Below are positions 56,000 to 64,000 of a DNA stretch of 64,000 bases, piece by piece. This DNA comes from Bradyrhizobium sp. BRP22 (GTDB lineage Bacteria; Pseudomonadota; Alphaproteobacteria; Rhizobiales; Xanthobacteraceae): positions 186,001 through 250,000 of the forward strand of contig NZ_JADYVX010000008.1 of NCBI RefSeq assembly GCF_020194175.1, given 5' to 3'. The first letter of the stretch is position 1. Every line of letters starts with the position of its first letter. The translations under genes were made by a program, and so were the position numbers. The notes under the pieces were generated by a model, which did no database searches, was not told the DNA's origin, and was given only the letters and a program-made list of their open reading frames with translations.

Positions 56000-57837
56000 C
56001 GCAGCCACTTCTCGCCCTCAAGAACCTGACGGTCGCCGCGGGCAGCGGCGGCACGGCCAAGCTCATTCTCGATGACGTGTCCCTGAGCCTCGCTCCGCGC
56101 GAGATCGTCGGCGTGGTCGGCGCCAGTGGCTCCGGCAAGACCGTGCTGTCCAAGGCTGTGGTCAACTGGCTCGAGCCGCCGCTGACGAAGCGATCCGGCG
56201 AGGTGCTGTTCGAGGGACGCGACATCTATGCCATGCGTGGCGCGGAGATGCGCCTGTTGCGCCAGCGGATATCCTATGTCGGCGCCAACCCGATGGGCGC
56301 GCTCGATCCGACGCTGCCGGTCGGTGCGCAGATCGTCGAGAAGATGCGGGCTGTTGTGCCCGCCACATCGCGCCGCGACGCCGAACGTCGCGTGATCGAG
56401 CTCCTCGATGCCGTCCGCATCCCATCCGCGCGAAGCCGTTTTCACGACTATCCGTCCCAATTCTCGGGCGGCATGATGCAGCGCGCGCTGATCGTCGATG
56501 CATTGATAACCAATCCCGCGCTCCTGGTCGCCGACAATGTCACTCAGCCGCTCGACGTGACGGTTGCCGCGCAGGTGATCCGGCTGATGAAGGAGTTGAC
56601 GCAAACCTTCAACACCGCGGTCCTGTTTGTCTCATCGTCCCTGCCGGTGGCGCGCGAGGCCTGCTCGCGGATCCTGGTGATGGAGCAAGGTCGCGTCGTC
56701 GAAGAACAGTCGACCGAAGACCTGATCAACAGGCCCGTGTATCCATATACGCGCGAACTCGTGCGCCAGACCCCGAAGATATGGGTCGAGACTCCGGCAA
56801 CTCCCGCCCTCGACGACAAGCGGGAGGTGGTTATCAGTCTTCGCGATGCCTCGCAGACCTACAAGGTCAAGAAGAAGACGGGCTTTGGCGGGGTCAATCT
56901 GGTTCGCGCAGTTCGCAATGTCACCTTCGATGTGCGCCGCGGCGACAGCTTTGCCATCGTCGGCGAATCCGGCTGCGGAAAGTCCACCCTGATGCGGCTT
57001 CTGTCCAGGCTCGAACTGCCGAGTTCGGGACAGATCCTCTGCGCTGACAAGGACATCGCAACGCTCAAGGGCAAAACGCTGCTCGAATTCCGCAGCAAGC
57101 TGCAGATGGTGTTGCAGGATCCGTTCGGCTCGCTGCCGCCCCGCACCGCGATCGGGAAGATGCTGGAGGATCCGCTGCGGACGCATGGCTGGCGCGACAG
57201 GGGCAGGATTCGCGAGCGGGTCCTGAAGGTGATGGGGGAAGTGGGGCTGCCGGCCGAACTTTACGAGGAGCTTCCGCTCGGATTGAGCGCGGGACAGCGC
57301 CAACGCGTCAATGTCGCCCGTGCGCTGGTGCTCGAGCCGGAAATTCTCATCATGGACGAGACGCTGTCGGCACTCGATCAAACCGAGCAGTTCAAGCTGC
57401 TCGATCTGTTCCAGAAGCTGCAGAAGGAATACGACCTGACCTACATCTTCATCTCGCATGACCTTGCGATGGTGAGGAAGGCCTGCAATCGCGTGGCGGT
57501 GATGTATCTCGGCGAGGTCTTCGAGCTCGCCGACAATGAGCGTCTTTTCTTCGACCCGGGGCACCCGTACACCAAGGCCCTTCTGAGCGCCATGCCGACG
57601 CTCGAGCGGCGCCGTTATCAGCCGGAGGAGTGCCTCTTGGAGGGCGAGCCGCCAAGCCCCCTCGACGTTCCCGCAGGCTGCAGCTTCCGCTCGCGCTGCC
57701 CGCAGGCCATCGACAAATGCAGCCGCCTTCATCCGAGCCTGACGGTGCGGGAGCGGCAGGACTTCGCTGCCTGTCATCTGGTGACGCCGTCGGCTGAGGC
57801 TTCCGGCTCTGTCGAAGGGATGCGTGCCAGCGCGTGA
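55996..57837 (+). CDS. Fused double ATPase (DppD-DppF type) with a degenerate first nucleotide-binding domain
   Basis: A 613-residue protein with two NBDs. NBD1 keeps Walker A (GASGSGKT, 42-49) and signature FSGGM (156-160), but the Q-loop Gln is Ala97 (VGANPMGALDP), the Walker B Glu is Asn181 (LLVADNVTQPLD) and the switch His is Ser214 (FVSSSLPV). NBD2 is complete: GESGCGKS (323-330), Q374, LSAGQ (430-434), DE 454-455, H488. The C-terminus has the CSFRSRCPQAIDKC cysteine cluster usual in peptide importers. So one of the two ATP sites probably lacks catalysis within a single polypeptide. Confidence 0.93.
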   Translation: MTQPLLALKNLTVAAGSGGTAKLILDDVSLSLAPREIVGVVGASGSGKTVLSKAVVNWLEPPLTKRSGEVLFEGRDIYAMRGAEMRLLRQRISYVGANPMGALDPTLPVGAQIVEKMRAVVPATSRRDAERRVIELLDAVRIPSARSRFHDYPSQFSGGMMQRALIVDALITNPALLVADNVTQPLDVTVAAQVIRLMKELTQTFNTAVLFVSSSLPVAREACSRILVMEQGRVVEEQSTEDLINRPVYPYTRELVRQTPKIWVETPATPALDDKREVVISLRDASQTYKVKKKTGFGGVNLVRAVRNVTFDVRRGDSFAIVGESGCGKSTLMRLLSRLELPSSGQILCADKDIATLKGKTLLEFRSKLQMVLQDPFGSLPPRTAIGKMLEDPLRTHGWRDRGRIRERVLKVMGEVGLPAELYEELPLGLSAGQRQRVNVARALVLEPEILIMDETLSALDQTEQFKLLDLFQKLQKEYDLTYIFISHDLAMVRKACNRVAVMYLGEVFELADNERLFFDPGHPYTKALLSAMPTLERRRYQPEECLLEGEPPSPLDVPAGCSFRSRCPQAIDKCSRLHPSLTVRERQDFAACHLVTPSAEASGSVEGMRASA

Positions 57838-57907
57838 TGGGGCGGGTCGTGAACAGGAATTCGTATCGCGAAGCGGCCGGCAGTGCCGTGACAATCGAGG
57901 AACGTCC

Positions 57908-58669
57908 ATGAGCTTCACGGAGCATCGCCTTGAATTGATCCGCGATCTGCTGCGGCAGCAGCAGCGGGTTCAAGTCAAGGACCTGGTCGACCACCTCAAG
58001 GTCAGTCACGAGTCGATCCGGCGTGATCTCCGGGAACTCGAGACGCAGGGCTTTGCCCGCCGTGTCTATGGCGGCGCGGTGATCGATCGGCAGGAGAGCG
58101 ATCAGCCGTTTGCCGAGCGCCTGCGCGTCGGTGCCCGGGAGAAGGCGCGGATCGGCGAAGCCGCCGCGGCGCTGGTCAAGGATGGCATGAAGATCTTCGT
58201 TGACGAGGGGACGACGGCGCTTGCCTGCGTGAAGCACCTTGAGGCCCGCAAGGACCTCACGATCGTGAGCAACTCGCTCGCGGTCGCGGCGCACTTCTAC
58301 TATCTGTCCACGCCCAGCGTGCGCGTGCTCGGCGGACGGTTGCGCCCTGACTATCAGGCAACCTTCGGGCCGGAGACCGTGGCGGCGATGAAGGAGCACT
58401 TCTTCGATCTGGCCATCATCGCCATCAGCGCCGTCCATGCCGAACGCGGCTTCATGGATTATGGCGAGGACGAGGCGATCACGCGCCGCGTGGCGCGCGC
58501 ACAGGCCAAGCGGTCGGTGATCGTCGCCGACAGCTCCAAATTCGGCCGGCTCGGTTCGATCCATACGTTCGGGCTCTGCGACGTACATGCTGTCATCACA
58601 GGGGGCCTCCTGACCAGGGACTTCTCCGACCAATTCCTCAAATCCAACGTGGAAATCATCTATGCCTGA
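57908..58669 (+). CDS. DeoR family transcriptional regulator
   Basis: A 253-residue protein: HTH near residues 5-55 (HRLELIRDLLRQQQRVQVKD, HESIRRDLRELETQGFARRVYGGAV) and a DeoRC sugar-phosphate-isomerase-like sensor domain (DEGTTALACVKHL, IVSNSLAVA, KRSVIVADSSKFGR). DeoR proteins often sense phosphorylated metabolites, which fits the two kinase-like genes downstream. It overlaps the amidohydrolase by 8 bp. Confidence 0.92.
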   Translation: MSFTEHRLELIRDLLRQQQRVQVKDLVDHLKVSHESIRRDLRELETQGFARRVYGGAVIDRQESDQPFAERLRVGAREKARIGEAAAALVKDGMKIFVDEGTTALACVKHLEARKDLTIVSNSLAVAAHFYYLSTPSVRVLGGRLRPDYQATFGPETVAAMKEHFFDLAIIAISAVHAERGFMDYGEDEAITRRVARAQAKRSVIVADSSKFGRLGSIHTFGLCDVHAVITGGLLTRDFSDQFLKSNVEIIYA

Positions 58670-59951
58670 GGTTGCCTTGAAGCGCGCTCCGATCGATCCG
58701 TCACGTCTTCAGGCGATGATGGAGGAATTGTCGACGTTCGGTGGCGGGCCGGATGGATCGATGACCCGGCTCACCCTCTCGAAGGAGGATGGCGCAGCAC
58801 GCGATTGGCTTGGCCGCTGGTTCGCCGACAACGGCTTCACCCAGGCGGTCGATGCCATCGGCAATCAGTTCGGCAGCCTGCCGCTTGCCGGCTCCAATGC
58901 GCCGGTCGTCATGGTCGGCTCGCATATCGACAGCCAGCCCAATGGCGGTCGCTTCGACGGGGCGCTCGGCGTCGTCTCGGCCTGCGAGGCTGTGCTTGCC
59001 GTCTCGGAGCGTCTGAAGGCGGAGAACAAGCTGTCGGCCTGCAATTTCCAGGTGGTGAACTGGACCAACGAGGAGGGCGCGCGCTTCCAGCCGAGCCTGC
59101 TCGGCAGCAGCGTGTTCGCCGGAGCGGCCGAACTCGAATGGGCGCTCGATCGGGCGGATGGCGATGGAGTCACCGTTCGCCAGTCCCTCGAACAGATCGG
59201 TTATGCGGGCAGCGACAAGGTAGCGGTTCCTGACGCCCTTATTGAACTTCATATCGAAGGCGACAAGGTGCTGTTCGAGGCGAATGAAAAATTCGGCATC
59301 TTCACGCGCTTCTGGGGAGCGACCAAATACCGGGTCGCCTTCCTCGGCCGACAGGCGCATACGGGGCCGACGCCGATGGCCAAACGCAAGGACGCCCTGC
59401 TCGGCGCAGCCTATCTCATTGCGGACCTGAAGGAGATCGCCGGCGAGCACGGCCTCGACCTGCACACATCGGTCGGCAGATTGGAGGTCTTTCCGAACTC
59501 GCCAAACACCGTTCCATCTGAAGCCGTTCTCTTCATCGAGTTGCGTTCCGGCTCGCCGGAAGTCCTCGCTGAAGCGGAACGGAAGATGAAGATCAGGATG
59601 GAGGCGGCGGCCGAGAAGGCCGGCGTGACATACGAAGTCAGGGCGATCGATCGACGCAAGGCGGGCGGTTTTGCTCCGGGGCTGATTTCGCTCGCCGAAC
59701 GAACCGCCGCTGGTTACGGCGAGACGGCGCGCCATCTGGATACGATCGGTGGTCATGATGCGGTGGCAACGTCCAGCGTCTGCCCCTCGATCGTCCTGGC
59801 GGTGCGTTCGCGCGACGGCGTGATCCATCATCCGACCGAGTTCACTAGCACCGAGGATCAGGTTTTCGGGACGCAGGTTCTCGCGGACATGCTCTATGCG
59901 ATCGCGAGCGATGGGCTGCAGGCGGCTAGTCTGAAAGGGCCGGCTGCATGA
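58662..59951 (+). CDS. M20-family amidohydrolase (N-carbamoyl-amino-acid/allantoate amidohydrolase-like)
   Basis: A 429-residue metal-dependent hydrolase. Ligand motifs include MVGSHIDSQPNGGRFDGALG near residue 87, NWTNEEGARFQPSLLGSSVF near residue 131, ELHIEGDKVLFE and the closing SRDGVIHHPTEFTS. The closest families hydrolyse N-carbamoyl amino acids, allantoate or ureidoglycolate, releasing nitrogen. In this cluster it probably cleaves an amide or carbamoyl bond of the imported compound. Overlaps both neighbours. Confidence 0.9.
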   Translation: MPEVALKRAPIDPSRLQAMMEELSTFGGGPDGSMTRLTLSKEDGAARDWLGRWFADNGFTQAVDAIGNQFGSLPLAGSNAPVVMVGSHIDSQPNGGRFDGALGVVSACEAVLAVSERLKAENKLSACNFQVVNWTNEEGARFQPSLLGSSVFAGAAELEWALDRADGDGVTVRQSLEQIGYAGSDKVAVPDALIELHIEGDKVLFEANEKFGIFTRFWGATKYRVAFLGRQAHTGPTPMAKRKDALLGAAYLIADLKEIAGEHGLDLHTSVGRLEVFPNSPNTVPSEAVLFIELRSGSPEVLAEAERKMKIRMEAAAEKAGVTYEVRAIDRRKAGGFAPGLISLAERTAAGYGETARHLDTIGGHDAVATSSVCPSIVLAVRSRDGVIHHPTEFTSTEDQVFGTQVLADMLYAIASDGLQAASLKGPAA

Positions 59952-60913
59952 AGACGCTCGGGAAGCCGCAGACGGCCCTGGAGGCGCGCGCCGAGCGAGC
60001 CATCCAGAGCCTGCCTTTCGTCGATGCCGCGCGCGCGACCTACGCGGCATCTGCGCCTCCTGTCGCATCGCCATCCTATCATGCGGTCGAGTCGACCTCG
60101 TTCGACGTCGCGCCGGATGAGGAGGTGGCGACTTTCTTCCTTCGGCTCGGGGCTGATGAGGTCGCCGAGCTTGTCGACGACGATGTGGCGTTCGCAGCGG
60201 CGCATCGTCTTCATGGTCTTGGCCTGTCGCCGGAGCCCATTGCGCGGGTCCCCGGCGAAAGGGCCGTGCTGTTCACCCGGCTCGGCGAGGGCTGGCGAGC
60301 CGCGAAGATCGACGACCTGATGCAGGAGAGCGTGGCCGCCCGCCTCATCCAGATGCAGAAGGTGATCGCCGCAGGCGAGCCGTTCGGGCGCCCATGGTCT
60401 GTCTTCGATGGCATCGATCAGCTTTGGCCGTTGGTATCGGAGGCGGGCACCATGCTCCCCGACGATGTGGAATGGATGCTGGCATGGATGACCGCGATGC
60501 GTGAGGCGATTGCTGCCGCGGGTGTCGAGCTGAAACCGGCGCATGGAGACCCTCATTCGTCGAATGTCATGCTTGGTCCGAATGAGGCGATGATGCTGGT
60601 CGACTTCGACATGGCCGGCGACGTCGACCCCTATTACCAGCTCGGCGTGCAGATGAACGAGCTCTACCAGTTCGAAAGCCAGATGAAGCCGCTTCTGGAG
60701 ATGCACGACGGCCGCTTCAGTGAGAAGGCGTTCAGCCGATGCAGGCTCTATGCCGCCGCCGACGACTTCTACTGGGCGCTTCGCAGCCTGCTGCAGAATG
60801 CACGATCGCCGGTTCTAGGCCTGGAATTCCTGAAATATGCGGGATGGCGCTTCCTGCGCTGCCGGATGCTGCTTGGTCATCCGGGCTTCGAGGAACGGGT
60901 CCGATCACTCTAG
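59948..60913 (+). CDS. Aminoglycoside/choline-kinase-like phosphotransferase
   Basis: A 321-residue APH-fold protein. The catalytic loop HGDPHSSNVML near residue 198 and metal motif LVDFDMAGDVDPYYQ near residue 218 are complete. The N-terminal lobe is shorter and I cannot place the usual ATP lysine with confidence (FFLRLGADE). It starts with ATGA overlap after the amidohydrolase. The likely substrate is a small amino alcohol or a derivative; sequence alone does not fix it. Its TAG stop lies within the flanking repeat element. Confidence 0.82.
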   Translation: MKTLGKPQTALEARAERAIQSLPFVDAARATYAASAPPVASPSYHAVESTSFDVAPDEEVATFFLRLGADEVAELVDDDVAFAAAHRLHGLGLSPEPIARVPGERAVLFTRLGEGWRAAKIDDLMQESVAARLIQMQKVIAAGEPFGRPWSVFDGIDQLWPLVSEAGTMLPDDVEWMLAWMTAMREAIAAAGVELKPAHGDPHSSNVMLGPNEAMMLVDFDMAGDVDPYYQLGVQMNELYQFESQMKPLLEMHDGRFSEKAFSRCRLYAAADDFYWALRSLLQNARSPVLGLEFLKYAGWRFLRCRMLLGHPGFEERVRSL

Positions 60914-61015
60914 AGCGTTTTCGAGCGAAGTGGATACCGGTTCGCGTGAAGAAAACGCGTCAAACAAGAATCTAGAGCTTCGGTTCTGATTCAATCAGAA
61001 CCGAAAATGCTCTAG
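60910..61015. repeat. 106-bp inverted-repeat element between the two kinase genes
   Basis: Ends CTAGAGCGTTTTC (60910-60922) and GAAAATGCTCTAG (61003-61015) are inverted repeats with one mismatch. Inside are CGCGT/ACGCG and an 11-bp stem CGGTTCTGATT/AATCAGAACCG around a single base (60981-61003). I recall near-identical elements dispersed in Bradyrhizobium and Rhodopseudomonas intergenic DNA. Its left end supplies the stop codon of the upstream kinase gene. Confidence 0.75.
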
Positions 61016-61029
61016 AGAAGAAGCGAGGC

Positions 61030-61971
61030 ATGGTTATGCTTGAAATCGGTGCGGCCAGGTCGGATGCCGAGCGGACGCTCGAGGCGGCCATCGTTGAGGT
61101 GGAGGCCTGGAAGGGTTGCCGCCTGTCCTATCGGCCAGTGTCAGGTGGCATCAGCAACACCAATTTCCTCGTGAGAGTCGACGGCGACGCTGTCGGATAC
61201 TTTGTGAAGATCCCCGGGCGCGGCACCGAGATGTTCATCGATCGCCGCGCGGCGCGGGCGGCCAGCAAACAAGCCGAAGCAATGGATGTCGGGCCAAGGA
61301 CGTTCGACTTTCTCGATCATCTCGACATCGAGGTTTCCGAATTCCTCGCTGATCGGCGGGCGTCGACCCATCGCGATTTCGTCGATCCGGCTTTTCGCGC
61401 CACCGTCGTGAAGATATATCGCCGCCTGCATGAGGCGCCACCGCTGCCGCTGACCAAGACCGTGTTCGACATGATCGAGGAGCATTATGACCAGGTGAAA
61501 CAGCTCGGCGGCTATTGGCCCGAGGATCATGCCTGGCTCTACCGTCAGTACCAGCAGGCCCGCGCGGCTCTCGAGGCTTCCGGGCTCGATCTCGTGCCTT
61601 GCTTCAACGATCCGATGCCCGGGAACTTCCTGGTCGGAGAGGACAAGTCGGTCAAGCTGATCGATTTCGAATATGCATCCAACAATGAACGGCTCTATGA
61701 CCTCGCAATCTGGAGCAGCGAGCACTTCTTCCCGGAGGATGTCGAACAGGAAATCATCGAGGAATATTTCGGCCGCTATGACAAGCGATGGCACGCCCGC
61801 TTCATCGTCCACAAGGCGCTCGCCGACATCAAGTGGAGCACCTGGGCGATGGTGCAAAACCGGATCTCAACGCTGGATTTCGACTTCTACAAATACGGCA
61901 TATGGAAGCATATGCGGGCGCGCTCCATCATCTACGACCCGCGCTGGCCGTCATTCCTGAAGGCGCTGTGA
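61030..61971 (+). CDS. Choline/ethanolamine kinase-like phosphotransferase
   Basis: A 313-residue APH/choline-kinase-fold protein: RPVSGGISNTNFLVRVDGD near residue 35, VGYFVKIPGRGTEMFIDR with the expected lysine, catalytic-loop CFNDPMPGNFLV near residue 195 (Phe where many members have His) and KLIDFEYASNNERLYDLA. It resembles bacterial choline/ethanolamine kinases and probably phosphorylates an amino alcohol. Its stop overlaps the next start (TGATG). Confidence 0.87.
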   Translation: MVMLEIGAARSDAERTLEAAIVEVEAWKGCRLSYRPVSGGISNTNFLVRVDGDAVGYFVKIPGRGTEMFIDRRAARAASKQAEAMDVGPRTFDFLDHLDIEVSEFLADRRASTHRDFVDPAFRATVVKIYRRLHEAPPLPLTKTVFDMIEEHYDQVKQLGGYWPEDHAWLYRQYQQARAALEASGLDLVPCFNDPMPGNFLVGEDKSVKLIDFEYASNNERLYDLAIWSSEHFFPEDVEQEIIEEYFGRYDKRWHARFIVHKALADIKWSTWAMVQNRISTLDFDFYKYGIWKHMRARSIIYDPRWPSFLKAL

Positions 61972-62759
61972 TGGTCAAGCTTGCCGTCGCGGCAGACGAT
62001 GCGGATGTCTATCTTTCCTTCGCCGCCGAACTCGCGGACACGGTCAGGCCGATCGTGCTGTCCTATTTCCGAACGCCGCTGGATGTCATCTCCAAACCCG
62101 ATGCGAGTCCGGTAACGATCGCCGATCGAACTGTCGAGCTACACCTCAGGGAGCGGATCGAGGCGCGTTATCCCGACCACGGCATCATCGGGGAGGAGAT
62201 TGGGGTCAGGCGCGGCAACGCCTTCACCTGGATCATCGACCCGATCGATGGCACCAAGAGCTTCATCACCGGCTTTCCGCTGTTCGGCACTCTGATCTCG
62301 CTGACCTATGAGGAGCGGCCTTTCTGTGGTTTGATCGACGTCCCTGCTACCGGCGAGCGGTGGATGGCCAAGCCCGGCCTGTCACTGTTCGGCGGCAGAT
62401 TGATCCAGACGAGCGCCTGCGAAACCCTCGCCGATGCCCGTTTCTATACGACGTCGCCCGATATGTTCGCAGACGAGGATGCCGAGGTGTTCGAGCGGCT
62501 TTCGAGATCCGCCAGCTTGCGGCGCTTCGGAGGAGATTGCTACATGTATGGTCTCCTCGCGTCGGGGCATTGTGACATCGTTCTGGAAACGGGACTGCAG
62601 CCATATGACTACATGGCCCTGGTTCCGATCGTGGAGGGAGCAGGGGGATGCATCACTGACTGGAAGGGAAGTCCACTTTCAATTCATTCCGAGGGCCGCG
62701 TGTTGGCGGCCGCCACGCCGAAACTTCACGCGGAAGCGCTGGCCCTCATCAACCGATAG
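61971..62759 (+). CDS. Inositol-monophosphatase-family phosphatase
   Basis: A 262-residue enzyme with the metal and phosphate motifs GIIGEEIG near residue 68, WIIDPIDGTKSFITG near residue 83 and ETGLQPYDYMALVPIVEGAG near residue 205. The family includes inositol and histidinol phosphatases (HisN). Next to two kinases it may remove a phosphate installed earlier in the pathway. Translationally coupled to the kinase before it. Confidence 0.9.
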   Translation: MVKLAVAADDADVYLSFAAELADTVRPIVLSYFRTPLDVISKPDASPVTIADRTVELHLRERIEARYPDHGIIGEEIGVRRGNAFTWIIDPIDGTKSFITGFPLFGTLISLTYEERPFCGLIDVPATGERWMAKPGLSLFGGRLIQTSACETLADARFYTTSPDMFADEDAEVFERLSRSASLRRFGGDCYMYGLLASGHCDIVLETGLQPYDYMALVPIVEGAGGCITDWKGSPLSIHSEGRVLAAATPKLHAEALALINR

Positions 62760-62768
62760 CAAGCGGTC

Positions 62769-64000
62769 ATGCCCTACAAGACGACGATCGAGCACACGGT
62801 CTTCAGTTTCACCGACCTTCGGGATCTGCTGGCCAAGGCGACGCCCGAGCGATCGGGCGATCAGCTTGCCGGCATCGCCGCGGACGGACCGGTCGAGCGG
62901 CTTGCCGCACAGATGGCGCTCGCCGACGTTCCGCTCAAAACGTTCCTTGCCGAGGAATTGATCCCAGCCGACAGCGACGAAGTCTCGCGCCTGATTGTCG
63001 ATCGCCATGACCCGGCGGCTTTCGGGATCATCTCGTCGCTGACAGTCGGTGAATTCCGTGAATGGCTGCTCAGGCCGGAAACAGGCCAGCAGCAACTTGA
63101 GGCGGTGACGTGCGGCCTGACGCCCGAGATGGTGGCCGCGGTTTCGAAAATCATGCGGTTGCAGGATTTGATCTCCGTGGCGTCCAAGCGGGAGGTCGTG
63201 ACCCGCTTCCGCTCGACGATCGGACTGAAGGGACGGCTTTCGACACGCAATCAGCCAAACCATCCGACCGATGATTCCTACGGCATCGCCGCTTCCGCGA
63301 TCGATGGGCTTCTGATGGGATCAGGTGACGCGGTGATCGGGGTAAATCCGGTGACCGACACCGTGGATGATTATGTGCGCATCGTCGCGCTCCTGGACGA
63401 ACTGCGCGTGCGACTTTCAATTCCGACGCAAACTTGCTGCCTGGGTCACGTGACGACGGCCATCAAGGCGATCGCGGCGAAGGCGCCCGTCGATCTCGTA
63501 TTTCAGTCGATCGCCGGATCGCAGAAGGCCAATGACGGCTTCGGCGTCAACCTGGCGCTGCTGAAGGAGGCCCATGAGGCTGTACGCAGCCTCGGGCGCG
63601 GTCCGATTGATGCGAATTTGATGTATTTCGAGACCGGGCAGGGCGCGGCGCTTTCGGCCGACGCGAACTTCGGCGTTGACCAGCAGACGATGGAAGCTCG
63701 CGCCTATGCGGTTGCGCGTGAGTTCAGGCCCTTGCTGGTCAATACCGTGGTCGGATTCATCGGCCCGGAATATCTTTTCAACGGCAAGCAGATCATCCGT
63801 GCCGGCCTGGAGGATCATTTTTGCGGCAAGCTGCTCGGCTTACCGATGGGCGTCGATGTCTGCTATACGAACCATGCGGATGCCGACCAGGAAGACATGG
63901 ATGCGCTGCTCACGCTGCTTTGTGCGGCCAATGTCAACTTCGTCATCACCGTTCCCGGCGCGGACGATGTGATGCTGAACTACCAGTCGCTCGCCCATCA
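62769..64000 (+). CDS. eutB: Ethanolamine ammonia-lyase large subunit EutB (3'-truncated by the window)
   Basis: The first 410 codons, beginning at ATG 62769, nine bases after the phosphatase stop. Motifs include TRFRSTIGLKGRLSTRNQPN, HPTDDSYGIAASAIDGLLMG, GDAVIGVNPVTD, FQSIAGSQKANDGFG and MYFETGQGAALSADANFGVD, characteristic of the adenosylcobalamin-dependent enzyme that converts ethanolamine to acetaldehyde and ammonia. The small subunit eutC should follow outside the window. No microcompartment genes are present here. Confidence 0.95.
   Translation, partial: MPYKTTIEHTVFSFTDLRDLLAKATPERSGDQLAGIAADGPVERLAAQMALADVPLKTFLAEELIPADSDEVSRLIVDRHDPAAFGIISSLTVGEFREWLLRPETGQQQLEAVTCGLTPEMVAAVSKIMRLQDLISVASKREVVTRFRSTIGLKGRLSTRNQPNHPTDDSYGIAASAIDGLLMGSGDAVIGVNPVTDTVDDYVRIVALLDELRVRLSIPTQTCCLGHVTTAIKAIAAKAPVDLVFQSIAGSQKANDGFGVNLALLKEAHEAVRSLGRGPIDANLMYFETGQGAALSADANFGVDQQTMEARAYAVAREFRPLLVNTVVGFIGPEYLFNGKQIIRAGLEDHFCGKLLGLPMGVDVCYTNHADADQEDMDALLTLLCAANVNFVITVPGADDVMLNYQSLAH

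Overview
The window is high-GC alphaproteobacterial DNA and most resembles Bradyrhizobium or a close relative. The clues are an HrcA/CIRCE-type groESL locus, a 106-bp inverted-repeat element of a kind I recall from Bradyrhizobium/Rhodopseudomonas genomes, and the density of aromatic-acid catabolism genes and ABC importers. It looks like an accessory catabolic region built from successive modules, with broken gene remnants lying at several module boundaries. No tRNA, rRNA, CRISPR array or intact insertion sequence was seen.

Region 1 (1-12.1 kb) is an aromatic-ring degradation island. It opens with the 3' end of an HpaB-like hydroxylase. A minus-strand operon (7274 down to 661) then encodes ferredoxin reductase, ring-hydroxylating dioxygenase alpha and beta subunits, a dihydrodiol-dehydrogenase-like SDR, a Rieske ferredoxin, a TetR regulator and two extradiol-dioxygenase-like proteins, one of which has lost all three metal ligands. 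A divergent plus-strand operon encodes an ACMSD-like decarboxylase, an unknown protein, an acyl-CoA synthetase, a C-C bond hydrolase and a 2-oxopent-4-enoate hydratase-like enzyme. Together these cover ring dihydroxylation, rearomatisation, meta cleavage and early lower-pathway steps.

Region 2 (12.1-26 kb) has two solute-binding proteins facing each other, an acyl-CoA dehydrogenase with a divergent GntR regulator, an operon of enoyl-CoA hydratase, fused double acyl-CoA dehydrogenase and family III CoA transferase, a MarR regulator, and a HicB-like protein leading into a Rieske oxygenase, its reductase and a second CoA transferase. It ends in decayed thiolase and class II aldolase fragments.

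Region 3 (26.7-40.2 kb) appears to be one regulon. Five copies of an 18-bp palindrome (consensus GTTRACTANNTAGTYAAC) lie upstream of a cupin, an aspartate-dehydrogenase-like gene divergent from an aldehyde dehydrogenase, an amidohydrolase plus alpha/beta hydrolase divergent from a three-subunit molybdenum hydroxylase, a broken MFS transporter, and a nitrate/sulfonate-type ABC importer. A TetR regulator sits in the middle.

Region 4 (40.2-45.5 kb) has MaoC and LivF remnants, then a CIRCE-controlled groESL locus in which groES is reduced by an in-frame internal deletion to 27 codons while groEL is intact, and a taurine/sulfonate-type ABC operon.

Region 5 (45.5-52.2 kb) is a histidine utilisation locus (hutC, hutF, hutI, hutH, hutU) with a perfect 18-bp palindrome in the divergent promoter; hutG is not in the window.

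Region 6 (52.3-64 kb) starts with a strong sigma-54 promoter match and runs through a peptide-type ABC importer with a fused, asymmetric double ATPase, a DeoR regulator, an M20 amidohydrolase, two small-molecule kinase-like proteins, an inositol-monophosphatase-like enzyme and the large subunit of ethanolamine ammonia-lyase, cut by the window end. I read this as a nitrogen-regulated pathway for an imported ethanolamine derivative; it and the Region 3 regulon are the best candidates for undescribed systems.
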